Positions 6,544 to 6,881 of a DNA stretch of 6,881 bases are shown here, piece by piece. Source of the DNA: an uncultured Collinsella sp. (GTDB lineage Bacteria > Actinomycetota > Coriobacteriia > Coriobacteriales > Coriobacteriaceae). Position 1 is the stretch's first letter; every line of letters starts with the position of its first letter. Both the position numbers and the translations under genes were made by a program. The stretch covers positions 1-6,881 of the forward strand of contig CABUTP010000084.1 in NCBI GenBank assembly GCA_902494545.1, given 5' to 3'. The notes under the pieces are model-generated. The model made no database searches and was not told the DNA's origin. It saw only the letters and a list, made by a program, of their open reading frames with translations.

Positions 6544-6571
6544 GTTACGCGGTTTGGTAAAACCGCGTAAC
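6544..6571. repeat. Perfect 12-bp inverted repeat abutting the glmM stop codon
   Basis: GTTACGCGGTTT (6544-6555) and AAACCGCGTAAC (6560-6571) are exact inverse complements around a 4-base loop GGTA. The last base of the right arm is the last base of the glmM stop codon. No U-run follows on either strand, so it is not a standard intrinsic terminator. It may protect the glmM mRNA 3' end, act with the neighbouring palindrome, or bind a protein. Confidence 0.7.
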
Positions 6572-6881
6572 TATAAAGCCTCGAGCGCGTTGGCGATGCG
6601 CTTCATGGCGGCATCGGCGGATGCTTGGTCGGGCGCCTCGGCCAGCACGCGGACAACCGACTCGGTTCCGCTCTTGCGCACGAGCACGCGGCCCTCGCCT
6701 GCCAGCGCAGCCTCGGCCTCGGCGATGGCGTTCTGCACGCCCATGTTCTCGAGCGCGGCGTCCTTATCCGCCACGTGCACGGCCACCTGCGCCTGCGGCA
6801 GCAGCCTACACGGAGCCGTGAGCTGCGAGAGCGTCTCGCGCTCGGCACGAATCACTTCCATCACGCGCAGCGAAGTCATAA
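6571..6881 (-). CDS. glmM: Phosphoglucosamine mutase, C-terminal part (5' end off the right edge)
   Basis: GlmM interconverts glucosamine-6-phosphate and glucosamine-1-phosphate in the cytoplasm, the step leading to UDP-GlcNAc for peptidoglycan. About 103 of roughly 450 expected residues are visible, ending in a TAG stop (6571-6573). They form the C-terminal domain 4 of the alpha-D-phosphohexomutase fold. It starts in the helix MTSLRVMEVI and continues through the segment LLPQAQVAVHVADKDAALEN. It then carries the phosphate-binding loop GRVLVRKSGTESVVRVLAEA, which corresponds to the common RPSGTEPLVRV. Here Pro is replaced by Lys and the final Pro by Ser, while Arg, Ser, Gly, Thr and Glu are kept. 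The Met at 6879 is internal, since the family has several hundred residues before it. The active-site serine and metal loop are outside the window. The gene converges on the carboxypeptidase. Another phosphohexomutase is possible but less likely, given the GlmM-like GRVLVR context. Confidence 0.9.
   Translation of the reverse strand, partial: MTSLRVMEVIRAERETLSQLTAPCRLLPQAQVAVHVADKDAALENMGVQNAIAEAEAALAGEGRVLVRKSGTESVVRVLAEAPDQASADAAMKRIANALEAL

Noticed and set aside
1..6881. Novel defence, mobile or biosynthetic system
   Set aside because: All genes belong to known housekeeping or transport families. No transposase, integrase, CRISPR repeats, toxin-antitoxin pair or unknown gene cluster is visible.

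Overview
The window is GC-rich with strong G/C third-position bias, good Shine-Dalgarno sites, and a tRNA-sensing T-box leader of the transcription-attenuation type ahead of pheS. This combination fits a high-GC actinobacterium of the Coriobacteriia, probably Collinsella or a relative. That placement is inferred from gene content and style, not from a marker I could compare.

Layout from left to right. Bases 1-383 (minus strand) are the 5' part of a CbiM/NikM cobalt/nickel uptake gene that runs off the left edge. Its upstream region (384-629) packs a promoter, a NikR-like inverted-repeat operator and the intrinsic terminator of the preceding pheST operon into about 80 bp. Bases 630-4223 (minus) are pheT and pheS, the two subunits of phenylalanyl-tRNA synthetase, transcribed pheS first. 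Ahead of pheS lies a complete T-box riboswitch (about 4310-4591, minus) with a UUC (Phe) specifier candidate, a canonical antiterminator and a mutually exclusive terminator. Its likely promoter is an extended -10 at 4603-4611. Divergent from it, 4730-6304 (plus) encodes an M32-family metallocarboxypeptidase, closed by a perfect 13-bp hairpin terminator. Bases 6305-6570, between two convergent genes, hold no gene. They do hold a short tandem repeat, a long imperfect palindrome of about 115 bp, and a perfect 12-bp inverted repeat abutting the next gene. Bases 6571-6881 (minus) are the C-terminal end of a phosphoglucosamine mutase (glmM), cut by the right edge.

The genes are mostly housekeeping: tRNA charging, peptide turnover, cell-wall precursor synthesis and metal uptake. 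They do not form one pathway. The two regulatory circuits are the notable content. Uncharged tRNA-Phe should allow read-through into pheST, and nickel bound to a NikR-type repressor may shut off the ECF transporter. I found no undescribed multi-gene system, CRISPR array, tRNA, rRNA or insertion sequence. The least explained DNA is the palindromic intergenic block at 6371-6571.
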